DNA of 41,259 bases from Zoogloeaceae bacterium. Lineage in GTDB: Bacteria > Pseudomonadota > Gammaproteobacteria > Burkholderiales > Rhodocyclaceae. Positions 11,415 to 21,635 of this stretch are shown in pieces. Every line of letters begins with the position of its first letter. The first letter of the stretch is position 1. The DNA is taken from positions 1 to 41,259 of the forward strand of contig JAISME010000054.1 of the NCBI GenBank assembly GCA_031276915.1, read 5' to 3'. A model generated the notes under the pieces. The model worked only from the letters and a program-made list of their open reading frames with translations, was not told the DNA's origin and made no database searches. The position numbers and the translations under genes are program-made.

Positions 11415-12212
11415 TCACGGCTTCGCCCGCCGCCCGTCGCCCGCCTCCGCGCGCGTGGAAAACGCCAGCAGGAAAATCCCGGCGGCGATCATGGGAAGCG
11501 ACAGCCATTGCCCCATGCTTACTGTGTAGGATTGCCCGAAAATGCCGTGGTCCGGCTCCCGGAAAAATTCACCAAGGCAGCGAAAGAATCCATAGCCGAT
11601 GAGAAAAACGCCAGAGACCGCGCCCCTGCGCCGTGGCTTGCCGGAATAAAGCCACAGGAGGATGAAAAGCGTCAGTCCTTCGAGCGCGGCCTCGTAAAGC
11701 TGGACCGGATGCCGCGGCAGAGCGTCCCCGGAGTAAGGAAAGATCATGGCCCAGGGCAGATCAGGCCGCGCGACACGCCCCCAGAGTTCGCCGTTGATGA
11801 AATTGCCGAGACGCCCGAGCAGCAGGCCCAGAGGCGCGATGGGCGCGATCACGTCCGTGATTTCCAGCCAGCCGCGTCCGTGCCTGCGCGCCCACAGGAA
11901 AGCGGCGAACAGCACACCGAGAAAGCCGCCGTGAAAACTCATGCCACCGCGCCATATCTGGAAAATCTCCAGGGGATGTCGCATGAAATAGACAGGCTCG
12001 TAGAACAGCACCTGTCCCAACCGCCCACCGACGAGAACACCGAGAAAAAGATAGAACAACAGATCATCCAGCGCGCGCTCGTCAAGAAAGCGCCGTCGTT
12101 TCAGCAAAAACCAGCCGATGAGAAACGCCAGGAAATACATGACACCGTACCAGCGAATGGAAACCGGGCCAAGCGACAGGGCGACGGGATCAATCCGGTG
12201 GACAATGGGCAT
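11415..12212 (-). CDS. lgt: Prolipoprotein diacylglyceryl transferase
   Basis: [29 protein letters not shown]-like [33 protein letters not shown]. Confidence 0.95.
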   Translation of the reverse strand: MPIVHRIDPVALSLGPVSIRWYGVMYFLAFLIGWFLLKRRRFLDERALDDLLFYLFLGVLVGGRLGQVLFYEPVYFMRHPLEIFQIWRGGMSFHGGFLGVLFAAFLWARRHGRGWLEITDVIAPIAPLGLLLGRLGNFINGELWGRVARPDLPWAMIFPYSGDALPRHPVQLYEAALEGLTLFILLWLYSGKPRRRGAVSGVFLIGYGFFRCLGEFFREPDHGIFGQSYTVSMGQWLSLPMIAAGIFLLAFSTRAEAGDGRRAKP

Positions 12213-12239
12213 GGCGACAAGAACGCGTGGCGGGGTTTC

Positions 12240-12584
12240 TTATTGGTCCAGCCATTCCAGGGCTTCTTCCGGTGTTTCGAACACCTCGATCTCGGCGTTC
12301 AGGAAAACCTGCGAAAGCCAGGCGCTCCAAGTCACCCACTGGCTGTCCGTGACCACCGCGATGCGGCGGAAATCATTGACATGCCTGCGCGCGAAACGCA
12401 GGTCCTCCCAGGCGACATCCAGCGTCGCGCCGTTCATTTCGCGCAGGTCGAAACAGAGATCCACCGGGGATTCGGCGTCGAGCTCGACATTGACCGCCGC
12501 TTCGAACTCCTGATAGTCGGACAAGGTGAACTCGCCATACACGCTGACGCTGACGCGATGCGGTTGCGGATTGGTAACGATCAT
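12240..12584 (-). CDS. STAS/SpoIIAA-like family protein
   Basis: 114 aa, VSVSVYGEFTLSDYQEFEAAVN...DLCFDLREMNGATLDVAWEDLRFARRH...RIAVVTDSQW, SpoIIAA-like pattern. Confidence 0.7.
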   Translation of the reverse strand: MIVTNPQPHRVSVSVYGEFTLSDYQEFEAAVNVELDAESPVDLCFDLREMNGATLDVAWEDLRFARRHVNDFRRIAVVTDSQWVTWSAWLSQVFLNAEIEVFETPEEALEWLDQ

Positions 12585-12711
12585 GCTTTTCCCGTATGTG
12601 AGGTCGTTTCAGACGCCCGGAGTTTACCAGCGTCGACGCGCCCCCGAACGCGGGGCATGGAAAAATGGCGGGCAGGGCAGGCCCGCCCGCACAGGAACAT
12701 CCGTGGAAAAA

Positions 12712-13575
12712 CTACGCCGGCGCCAAAAAGCCGCGCATTTTCTGGAGCGCCCTGGCCTCGATCTGGCGAATGCGCTCCGCCGAAACCTGGAATTCGGCGG
12801 CCAGATCATGCAGGGTCGCGCCTTCGCCATCCTCGGAAAGCCAGCGGGCTTCGATGATCCGGCGGCTGCGGTCATCCAGCTTTTTCAAGGCGACATGCAG
12901 GCCCTCGTTCTGCAAGCGGGCATATTCCCGTCCTTCGATGACACGGGTCGGCTCGTAAGCGGAATCCGCGAGATAGTCGATGGGCGCGTAGGCGTCCTCG
13001 CGATCGTCCGGACTCCCTTCCAGCGCGAGGTCATGACCGGCAAGACGCATTTCCATCTCTGTCACTTCCCCGGGCTTCACCCCCAGCACATCGGCGATCC
13101 GGCGGGTTTGCTCGACGGAAAGGCCGCGATCGCCCTCGAAACCATTTTTCAGGCTGCGCAGGTTGAAAAACAGCTTGCGCTGCGCCTTGGTGGTAGCGAC
13201 CTTGACCAGACGCCAGTTCTTCAGGATGTATTCATGGATTTCCGCCTTGATCCAGTGGATCGCGAAAGAAACCAGCCGCACGCCCCGCGCCGGGTCGAAC
13301 CGCTTGACGGCCTTCATCAGTCCGACATTGCCCTCCTGGATCAGGTCGGCATGCGGCAGACCGTAGCCCAGATACCCCCGCGCCACGGCAATCACCAGCC
13401 GCAGGTGGGAAAACACCAGCTCACGCGCCGCCTCGAGATCACCTTCATCATGAAAACGCCGGGCGAGCCGGATTTCCTCGTCCTCCGTCAACATGGGCGC
13501 GCGATACGCCGTCTGGATATACGCGTCAAGACTTCCCACCGCGACAGGAACCGGCAACGTCAAAGTCTGGGTCAT
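12712..13575 (-). CDS. rpoH: RNA polymerase sigma factor RpoH (sigma-32)
   Basis: [80 protein letters not shown] (RpoH box). AGGAGG RBS at 13577-13583. Confidence 0.95.
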   Translation of the reverse strand: MTQTLTLPVPVAVGSLDAYIQTAYRAPMLTEDEEIRLARRFHDEGDLEAARELVFSHLRLVIAVARGYLGYGLPHADLIQEGNVGLMKAVKRFDPARGVRLVSFAIHWIKAEIHEYILKNWRLVKVATTKAQRKLFFNLRSLKNGFEGDRGLSVEQTRRIADVLGVKPGEVTEMEMRLAGHDLALEGSPDDREDAYAPIDYLADSAYEPTRVIEGREYARLQNEGLHVALKKLDDRSRRIIEARWLSEDGEGATLHDLAAEFQVSAERIRQIEARALQKMRGFLAPA

Positions 13576-13610
13576 GTGTTCCTCCTGAATCGATATTGTT
13601 GTCGCGTATT

Positions 13611-13637
13611 TTAGCACTCGTTTCATGGGAGTGCTAA
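13611..13637. promoter_or_regulatory. CIRCE element (HrcA operator) upstream of rpoH
   Basis: TTAGCACTC-gtttcatgg-GAGTGCTAA, exact consensus with N9 spacer. Confidence 0.95.
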
Positions 13638-13755
13638 CAAGATCCCGTGGAAGGGAATTTTTCGTGTGTCCGGAACATGGGGAAACAAAAAGCCGCCATC
13701 CGCGAGACCGGATTACAATCCGCGCCATCCAAGTCCCGGAATCCGCCCGATCGCC

Positions 13756-14580
13756 ATGACGCTGTTCCGCCATCTCGCCCGTCAATGCGCGGTGGAAGCC
13801 GCCGCTGTTTTCCTCGTGTTTTCCATCTTCTGGCCCTTTTATTTCCTGCGGGTTACCGAATGGCGCTGGCCCGTCGTCTGCGCCGCCTGTGGCACGCTTG
13901 CCTTCCTGATCGCGCGCGTTTCCCGTCAGCCATGGTGGTGGCAGGTCATACACCTTGCCTTCGTCCCCGCCTTGTGGGCCGGGTTGCAGCTTGCCATTTC
14001 ACCGCTCTGGTATCTGGGCGGATTTCTTGTCCTGCTGCTGGTTTTCCGGGGAGCGGCCTCGGGGCGGATTCCACTGTATCCAAGCGGCGCGCGGACCACG
14101 CCACAATTGGCCTGCCTGTTGCCGGACAAGGCCGCAACGCTCGACATCGGCGCCGGAATCGGCAGTCTTCTCCTGCCGTTGTCCCGGCAGCGCCCGGATC
14201 TGCTCCTGAGTGGCATCGACAACGCGCCCCTTCCCTGGCTCATTGGGCTCATCCGAGTCCACAAGATCGGTATTCGCTGGCTTTGGGGAGATTTCTGGCG
14301 GCATCCGCTGGCGCCGTATCAGGCGGTGTACTGCTTCCTGTCGCCAACTCCCATGTCCGCGCTCTGGCGCAAGGCTTGCCGGGAAATGTGGCCTGGCTGC
14401 CTTTTCGTGAGCAAGGCGTTTCCCGTACCCGGAATCATCCCGGAATGCATCTGCCGCGATCCGGAAGACACGGCGGAACGCGATACGCTGTACGTTTACC
14501 GCATTCCGGCGCGAAACCGGGAAGGAGATCCCGAAAATATATTGCGTGGCAACGAATACAAGCCACGCGGGGAGGCGTAA
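13756..14580 (+). CDS. Membrane-anchored class I SAM-dependent methyltransferase-like protein
   Basis: N-terminal hydrophobic segments (VFLVFSIFWPFYFL, FLVLLLVF) then SAM motif I-like ATLDIGAGIGSLLLPL. Confidence 0.7.
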   Translation: MTLFRHLARQCAVEAAAVFLVFSIFWPFYFLRVTEWRWPVVCAACGTLAFLIARVSRQPWWWQVIHLAFVPALWAGLQLAISPLWYLGGFLVLLLVFRGAASGRIPLYPSGARTTPQLACLLPDKAATLDIGAGIGSLLLPLSRQRPDLLLSGIDNAPLPWLIGLIRVHKIGIRWLWGDFWRHPLAPYQAVYCFLSPTPMSALWRKACREMWPGCLFVSKAFPVPGIIPECICRDPEDTAERDTLYVYRIPARNREGDPENILRGNEYKPRGEA

Positions 14581-14619
14581 TATAGAAGCACGATCGCCTT
14601 TTCTGACAGGAGCTCAAAA

Positions 14620-15099
14620 ATGGCCGAGCATACACAAGACACAATGGAGTTTTTCCGCAACATGTGGGGGAATATGGGCTTTCCCATTCCTGGCATGGTC
14701 ACGCCAACCTTCGATACGCAGGATCTGGGCAAGCGCATCACGGACCTGAAAGCGGTGGAAAGCTGGCTGCGCATGAATCTTTCCATGCTCCAGATGACAA
14801 TCCAGAGCCTGGAAATGCAAAACGCCACCCTGAGTGCCGTCCAGGCCATTGGCGGGCTGACGACCTCCGCCGCGACGGAAGCAAATGGCGGCGCGCAGGG
14901 CGAAGGTCCAACCGTGGGCGAGACCTTGCAGCAAGCCGCCCTGTGGCCCTGGAACCTGATGCAGCAAGTGCAGGCGCAACTGCAAAAAAGCGCGGAAGAG
15001 GACGCGGATGCCGCACCCGCCGCCGCGCCAAACCCGGATTCGAAAGTCGCAACCAAGACCGCCGCGACAAAGAAACCCGCCAAAAAACCGGCTGCCTGA
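14620..15099 (+). CDS. phaM: PhaM family PHA-granule multifunctional regulatory protein
   Basis: FFRNMWGNMGFPIPGMVTPTFDTQDLGKRITDLKAVESWLRMNLSMLQMTIQSLEMQNATLSA; Ala/Lys/Pro-rich DNA-binding-like tail. Confidence 0.85.
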   Translation: MAEHTQDTMEFFRNMWGNMGFPIPGMVTPTFDTQDLGKRITDLKAVESWLRMNLSMLQMTIQSLEMQNATLSAVQAIGGLTTSAATEANGGAQGEGPTVGETLQQAALWPWNLMQQVQAQLQKSAEEDADAAPAAAPNPDSKVATKTAATKKPAKKPAA

Positions 15100-15150
15100 A
15101 AATCCTCCTCTGCGGACGGTGACAACCATCCATGCCCGTCGCGCAAAACA

Positions 15151-15184
15151 AACCTGGAAAGGGATTTCCTTCCCCTTCCAGGTT
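15151..15184. terminator. Bidirectional terminator-like hairpin between phaM and ispF
   Basis: AACCTGGAAaGGG-atttcctt-CCCcTTCCAGGTT; no clear U-tract. Confidence 0.45.
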
Positions 15185-15287
15185 GCCCACGGTCGAAGCC
15201 CTGTTCGTATGGTCCGATGTGGCAGTATCCCTGCTTCCGTCCGTCGATGATTTCAAGATGGTTCACGCGCTCCGCGGGACCAGGCAT

Positions 15288-15818
15288 CTACCTTCCAGGC
15301 GGCTTCATCGCACAGTCCGGGTTCTGGGCCAGCAACACCACCGCCTGCGCTTCGATGGCTTCGTTGCGGCCCAGGTAGCCGAGCCTTTCGTTGGTTTTCC
15401 CCTTTACGTTTACGACCCCCGGCGACAGGCGCAAATCCGCCGCCACATTGGCACGCATGGCGGGAATATGCGCCGCCAGGCGCGGCTGCTGGGCGACCAG
15501 GGTGGCGTCTACGTTAACTGGCCGCCAGCCTTGTTCATACACACGGATCAAGGTTTCCCGCAACAGTTCCCGACTGTCCGCGCCTGCAAATTGAGGATCG
15601 GTGTCGGAGAAATGCTGGCCGATGTCACCCAGACCCGCCGCGCCCAAGAGCGCGTCGGTGATCGCGTGCAGCAACGCATCCGCGTCGGAATGACCGAAAA
15701 GTCCCTTGTCGAACGGAATTTCCACGCCCCCCAGGATGAGCTTGCGGCCCGGCGCCAGGACATGCACGTCATAGCCCTGTCCGACACGGAAAGCGGGACC
15801 CCCCTGATCCGCGCTCAT
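15288..15818 (-). CDS. ispF: 2-C-methyl-D-erythritol 2,4-cyclodiphosphate synthase
   Basis: [60 protein letters not shown]. Confidence 0.95.
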   Translation of the reverse strand: MSADQGGPAFRVGQGYDVHVLAPGRKLILGGVEIPFDKGLFGHSDADALLHAITDALLGAAGLGDIGQHFSDTDPQFAGADSRELLRETLIRVYEQGWRPVNVDATLVAQQPRLAAHIPAMRANVAADLRLSPGVVNVKGKTNERLGYLGRNEAIEAQAVVLLAQNPDCAMKPPGR

Positions 15819-16528
15819 GGCGCGCCTCCCCTGCCGTGCAGTATCCATGCGGCCAGCGCCATGTCCGCCGGATGAGTGACCTTCAGATTGGCCTCGGCGC
15901 CTTCCACAAGGCGCGGCGCGAAACCGGCGGCTTCCATCGCGCCGGCTTCGTCGGTTACGTCCGGATGCGCCGCCAGCGCCGCCTGGAGCAATCCGTAGCG
16001 AAACATCTGCGGCGTCTGCGCTCGCCACAACCCGGCGCGGGGAAGCGTCCGGTCGACACGTTCCGCCGCATCGGCGTGTTTCAGGGTATCCGCAAGCGGC
16101 GCGGCCAGAAGACCACCAACGGAGTCTTCCGCCAGCGTCCCGAGCAGGCGATCCAGCATGGCGACGGAAAGACAGGGACGCGCCGCATCGTGGACCAGCA
16201 CCCAGTCATCCGGCGCAATGGCCGTGGCGGCGGCGTCAAGACCGTTCCGCACGCTTTCCGCCCGGCTGCCGCCGCCGCAGGCGACGACCTCCAGTCTGGG
16301 CCCCAGGGAAAGCCATAATTCCCGCCAGTCCGGGTTCCCCCAATAGTGGTCCCGCGGCGAAATCACAACCCATACCCGCTCGATGCGCGGGTGCGCGCAC
16401 AACACCGCCAGCGCGTACCAGATCATGGGACGCCCGAGAAGCGCCAGATATTGCTTGGGGGTATCCCCTCCGAATCTCGCGCCAATACCCGCCGCCGGGA
16501 CCAGGGCATAAACATGCGGCGCAATCAT
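15815..16528 (-). CDS. ispD: 2-C-methyl-D-erythritol 4-phosphate cytidylyltransferase
   Basis: [29 protein letters not shown]...[12 protein letters not shown]; 4-nt overlap with ispF. Confidence 0.95.
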   Translation of the reverse strand: MIAPHVYALVPAAGIGARFGGDTPKQYLALLGRPMIWYALAVLCAHPRIERVWVVISPRDHYWGNPDWRELWLSLGPRLEVVACGGGSRAESVRNGLDAAATAIAPDDWVLVHDAARPCLSVAMLDRLLGTLAEDSVGGLLAAPLADTLKHADAAERVDRTLPRAGLWRAQTPQMFRYGLLQAALAAHPDVTDEAGAMEAAGFAPRLVEGAEANLKVTHPADMALAAWILHGRGGAP

Positions 16529-16535
16529 TTTCCTG

Positions 16536-17117
16536 TCATTCCCCCGCGCGCCGGACGATTTCCGGCCAAGCCTTGTGCAGGTAGTAGCCCATTGACCACA
16601 AGGTGAGCAACGCGGCAATCCAGATCAGGAAGGTGCCAACCACCTGCAGCCGCCAGCCGACAATGGGCAGCGGCTCTCCGTAGAGCAACAGGATGATCGC
16701 CAGCATCTGCGCCGTGGTCTTGATCTTGCCAATCATGGAGACCGCCACGTTCTTCGCCGCACCAATTTTCGCCATCCATTCCCGAAGCGCGGAAATGGTG
16801 ATCTCCCGCCCGATGATGATGGCGGCAACAGCGGCATCGGCGCGCTTCAACTGCACCAGCATGATCAGGGCCGTTACCACGATCAGCTTGTCGGCCACCG
16901 GGTCGAGAAATGCGCCGAAGGAGGAAGTCTGGTTGAGGCGTCGGGCAAGATAGCCGTCCAGCCAATCTGTCACGGCGGCGGCGATGAAAAGCGCGGTGGC
17001 GACCAGGTTGCGTTCCGGCAACGAAAGCCAGGATCCCGGCAGATAAAACACCACCACCAGCAGGGGAATGGCAACGATACGCAACCAAGTCAGGAAAATG
17101 GGAAGATTAAAAGGCAT
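16536..17117 (-). CDS. pgsA: CDP-diacylglycerol--glycerol-3-phosphate 3-phosphatidyltransferase
   Basis: MPFNLPIFLTWLRIVAIPLLVVVFYL; CDP-alcohol phosphotransferase motif DWLDGYLARRLNQTSSFGAFLDPVADK. Confidence 0.95.
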   Translation of the reverse strand: MPFNLPIFLTWLRIVAIPLLVVVFYLPGSWLSLPERNLVATALFIAAAVTDWLDGYLARRLNQTSSFGAFLDPVADKLIVVTALIMLVQLKRADAAVAAIIIGREITISALREWMAKIGAAKNVAVSMIGKIKTTAQMLAIILLLYGEPLPIVGWRLQVVGTFLIWIAALLTLWSMGYYLHKAWPEIVRRAGE

Positions 17118-17182
17118 GTTGTCAATCGGCGATGCGCGTCGGAAATATGCGATCAGCAGTCTTTCGATTCAAAACGGGAGCG

Positions 17183-19063
17183 TCAATGTAATGCGGCATG
17201 AATCGTTTCCGCCAGCGCCGGACCAATGCCGTAGGCCTGGGCGAGCTGTTCCACCGTGGCCTCCCGCACGCCGGGCAGTCCGCCGAAATGGCGCACCAGC
17301 GCCTTACGCTTGGCCGGCCCGACACCGGGAATGTCCTCCAGGCGAGAAGCCGTGCGCACCTTGCCGCGCCGTCCGCGATGGCCGGTAATGGCGAAACGGT
17401 GTGCCTCGTCGCGGATTTCCATCACCAGACGCAAGGCCGGATGATCCACGCCCAATTGTAATGCTTCCCGGCCATCCGGGAACACCAGGGATTCCTGCCC
17501 GGCCCTGCGCCCTTCCCCCTTGGCGACTCCAATCACCGGCACGCGCGCCAGCCCCAGCTCCCGCAACGCTTCCGCCGCCACGCGCACCTGCCCCTTGCCG
17601 CCATCGATCAACAACAGGGAAGGAACAACGACCGGAGAAACATTCCCCTGCGGCGACGCGGGCCACACGCCTGATTCCCGACCCCCGATCGCCACTCCCT
17701 GGAAACGCCGCGTCACCGCCTGGCGAATAGCCGCGTAATCGTCTCCCGGCTCGATGTCGCGGATGTTGAATCGGCGATAATCGGATTTCTTCATTCCCTC
17801 ATCCTGATACACCACGCAGGAGGCTACCGGCAATTCGCCGCGGGTATGGCTGATGTCGAAACATTCGATGCGATGCAAGGGCGCGGCAAGTTCCAGCGCC
17901 TGGCGCAACGCCTCCACGCGTTCCGCTTGCCGCATGCGGCCCTGATTTCTGGCGACAATGGCCAGCCGCGCGTTTTGCAGGGCCATCTCCACCCAGGCCT
18001 TTTGCTCCGGGCCACGCGCCTCCTGAATCGGCACGGCACGTCCGGAAACGGCTTCCAGGGTTGCGGCGGTTTCTTCCAGTTCGTCCGGCAGGGGCGCGAC
18101 CAGCAGACGAGCCGGCGCGGGGTGCCGCGCGTAATGCTGCGCGATAAAGGCCGCCACCGCCTCCTCCGGACTGGATCCCCCGTCTCCCGCCGGAAACTGC
18201 GGACGATCCCCCAGATGCTGCCCCCTCCGGACCATGGCCAGGTTTACGCACAACTGGCCCGCTTCCCGCACGGACACAACCACATCGGCGTCCTCACTTT
18301 TCTGGCTGGCGACATACTGTTTTTCCTGCACCTGGCGCAAGGACTGGATCTGGTCGCGGTAAACCGCCGCCCGTTCGAAGGCGAGATTTTGCGCCGCGGC
18401 CTCCATCGCCATCGACAGACGGCGCATGACCTCGCCATACCGGCCAAGCAGGAACAGGGTCGCATAGCGAACGTCTTCCTCATACGCCTCGCGGCCAACC
18501 AGGCCCGGTACACATGGACCGCTGCACCGTCGAATCTGGTAGAGCAGGCAAGGCCGGGAGCGATTGGAGAATGTGGAGTCCTCGCAGGTGCGCAACCGGA
18601 ACATCTTCTGCAGGAGGTACAGGCTTTCCCGCACGATCGCGGCGGAAGGATAGGGACCGAAATACTCCGCCTTGCGGTTGGGCGCGCCGCGAAAAAACCC
18701 CAGGCGGGGATATTCTTCCCGGCCCAGAACGATGTAGGGATAGGATTTATCGTCCCGGAACAGGATATTGTAGCGGGGCATGAGACGCTTGATGAGCGTG
18801 TTTTCAAGCAACAGCGCCTCGGCCTCCGAACGGGTGGCGGTGATCTCGATACTGCCGATCTGGCGCACCATCATGGCAATGCGGGGACTGGCGGACGTTT
18901 TCCGGAAATAGGAAGAAACCCGTTTTTTCAGGTTCTTGGCCTTGCCCACGTACAACACCGCGCCGTCCTCCGCCAGCATGCGATACACTCCGGGCAATTC
19001 CGGCAAGGCAGGCAGGAAAGACCTGAAATCAAAACGAACGGGGGACAGGTCATGCATGCGCAA
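17183..19063 (-). CDS. uvrC: Excinuclease ABC subunit C
   Basis: GIY-YIG-type LPELPGVYRMLAEDGAVLYVGKAKNLKKRVSSYF; HIECFDISHTRG; LLLIDGGKGQ; C-terminal HhH. Start could be 19063 or 19057. Confidence 0.95.
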   Translation of the reverse strand: MRMHDLSPVRFDFRSFLPALPELPGVYRMLAEDGAVLYVGKAKNLKKRVSSYFRKTSASPRIAMMVRQIGSIEITATRSEAEALLLENTLIKRLMPRYNILFRDDKSYPYIVLGREEYPRLGFFRGAPNRKAEYFGPYPSAAIVRESLYLLQKMFRLRTCEDSTFSNRSRPCLLYQIRRCSGPCVPGLVGREAYEEDVRYATLFLLGRYGEVMRRLSMAMEAAAQNLAFERAAVYRDQIQSLRQVQEKQYVASQKSEDADVVVSVREAGQLCVNLAMVRRGQHLGDRPQFPAGDGGSSPEEAVAAFIAQHYARHPAPARLLVAPLPDELEETAATLEAVSGRAVPIQEARGPEQKAWVEMALQNARLAIVARNQGRMRQAERVEALRQALELAAPLHRIECFDISHTRGELPVASCVVYQDEGMKKSDYRRFNIRDIEPGDDYAAIRQAVTRRFQGVAIGGRESGVWPASPQGNVSPVVVPSLLLIDGGKGQVRVAAEALRELGLARVPVIGVAKGEGRRAGQESLVFPDGREALQLGVDHPALRLVMEIRDEAHRFAITGHRGRRGKVRTASRLEDIPGVGPAKRKALVRHFGGLPGVREATVEQLAQAYGIGPALAETIHAALH

Positions 19064-19182
19064 AACTGTAACACATCCCGGGCCGGGGGCAGGTTGACCC
19101 TGACACCATGAACGCCTGTGTTTCGGCCTCGCGGCGCATGGCTTGCGACCAGATCATCGTGTTTGGCCCGAAGCCAGACACA

Positions 19183-19206
19183 GCGACAGACATGAATGCC
19201 TGTCGC
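19183..19206 (-). repeat. REP-like palindromic intergenic element (member F)
   Basis: Minus strand GCGACAGGCATTCATGTCTGTCGC, close to GCGACAGGCATTCCCGCCTGTCGC at 36289-36312. Confidence 0.6.
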
Positions 19207-19388
19207 CAGGCAGCTGCTCGCAAACCGTTGCCAGCGCTTTGCATTTCCTGAAAAAAACACTAAGATGCGCAATTCTCGCCGAGTTAAAGCTGACAACTTG
19301 CAGGGCGATCAAAAATACTGCTAAAGCGTCGCCGCTTCTGGGCCAGAACCGGTAACGCCGGATTAATACCAGGCCTCAGGAGTTTTTT

Positions 19389-20558
<1,170 letters not shown>

Positions 20559-20588
20559 GCATTCCGTGAAACCTGGGAGCGGAGAGGC

Positions 20589-20756
20589 TTACAGCTTGTT
20601 GAGCGCATCCACCTCGACTTCGACGGAAAACATCCAGTCCCGATCGACTTCTCTGTGAATTTCCACCATGTCTTTCGTACGGTCGGGTTTCTCCAGCAGC
20701 ATCGGCCAGAAACGCCCGATGTCACAAAGGAAGATCAAGCGCCCACGCGAGATCAC
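20589..20756 (-). CDS. Short hypothetical ORF downstream of tonB-like gene (possible GTG start)
   Basis: Reads (M)ISRGRLIFLCDIGRFWPMLLEKPDRTKDMVEIHREVDRDWMFSVEVEVDALNKL*; absent from the ATG-based ORF track; the frame is open back to the tonB TGA at 20808. Confidence 0.35.
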   Translation of the reverse strand: MISRGRLIFLCDIGRFWPMLLEKPDRTKDMVEIHREVDRDWMFSVEVEVDALNKL

Positions 20757-20807
20757 CCGCTGGATGAAGGGCCTTGTGGACGATCCGCGTTTCTCGACAG
20801 CATCCTT

Positions 20808-21635
20808 TCAATTCACCCGAAACTCTACTGGCAACTCCATGCTGAACGTACGCTGTCGCAGCGATTGTGGCAAGGGCGTGCGCGCCGCGGCCTCGCGCAA
20901 GATATTCAGCGCCATTGCATCCAGACGCGGACTTCCCGAACCCTGTCGCAGGCTGATGTACGAAACACCCATGCGCCATTCCAGTTTGACCCGCACCGTT
21001 CCCGCCTGCCCTGCGGCGTTCGCCCTTTCTTGGTAATGACCGGAAACGCCCAGCACACTTCGCCCCAGAGCATAGCGATAATCCCATAAGGCATCCGCGG
21101 GGATGTGCGCATTTTCCGTTCCTGCGAGCACGCCGCCGCTTCCGCCACCGTATGATTCCATGTCGCCGGAGAGCGCAACGCGCTCCGGGAGCGCATCTGC
21201 CACCGCAGACACCACATCACTGGCGTTCGCGGCCATTCCCCCTGTTTCCGCCGTCATGGATGCGGGCACGCTGGCCGCTGCCGGTGTGACGGCCGTAACA
21301 ACCGGCGCGTGATCGCGCGGCGGCATCTGCGGCGCGGCGGACATCGGCAATGCGGGCGCGGCGGGAATCCGGGGATGGCGCGGACGCGCGAGTGTGGATT
21401 CCTGCCCGGAAACGTCAGGCGTTGATGTGACGTCAACTCCCAAACCGGCCACAGGCGACACCGGTGCATGCCAGCTCACGGAAAGTGTCGCGCCAGGCAA
21501 AGCCGGCGGCAGCTGCGCATCCCAAAAGCCGACAGACACCAGACCATGCGCCAGCAAGGAGATCATACAAGCCCACGCCAGGGGGCTTTGGCAAACGCAA
21601 GCGGTGCGCACGTTCCTGAAAGCCGTCACGCGCAT
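20808..21635 (-). CDS. Energy transducer TonB-family protein
   Basis: N-terminal hydrophobic anchor, variable middle region, C-terminal GTVRVKLEWRMGVSYISLRQGSGSPRLDAMALNILREAAARTPLP. Confidence 0.7.
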   Translation of the reverse strand: MRVTAFRNVRTACVCQSPLAWACMISLLAHGLVSVGFWDAQLPPALPGATLSVSWHAPVSPVAGLGVDVTSTPDVSGQESTLARPRHPRIPAAPALPMSAAPQMPPRDHAPVVTAVTPAAASVPASMTAETGGMAANASDVVSAVADALPERVALSGDMESYGGGSGGVLAGTENAHIPADALWDYRYALGRSVLGVSGHYQERANAAGQAGTVRVKLEWRMGVSYISLRQGSGSPRLDAMALNILREAAARTPLPQSLRQRTFSMELPVEFRVN

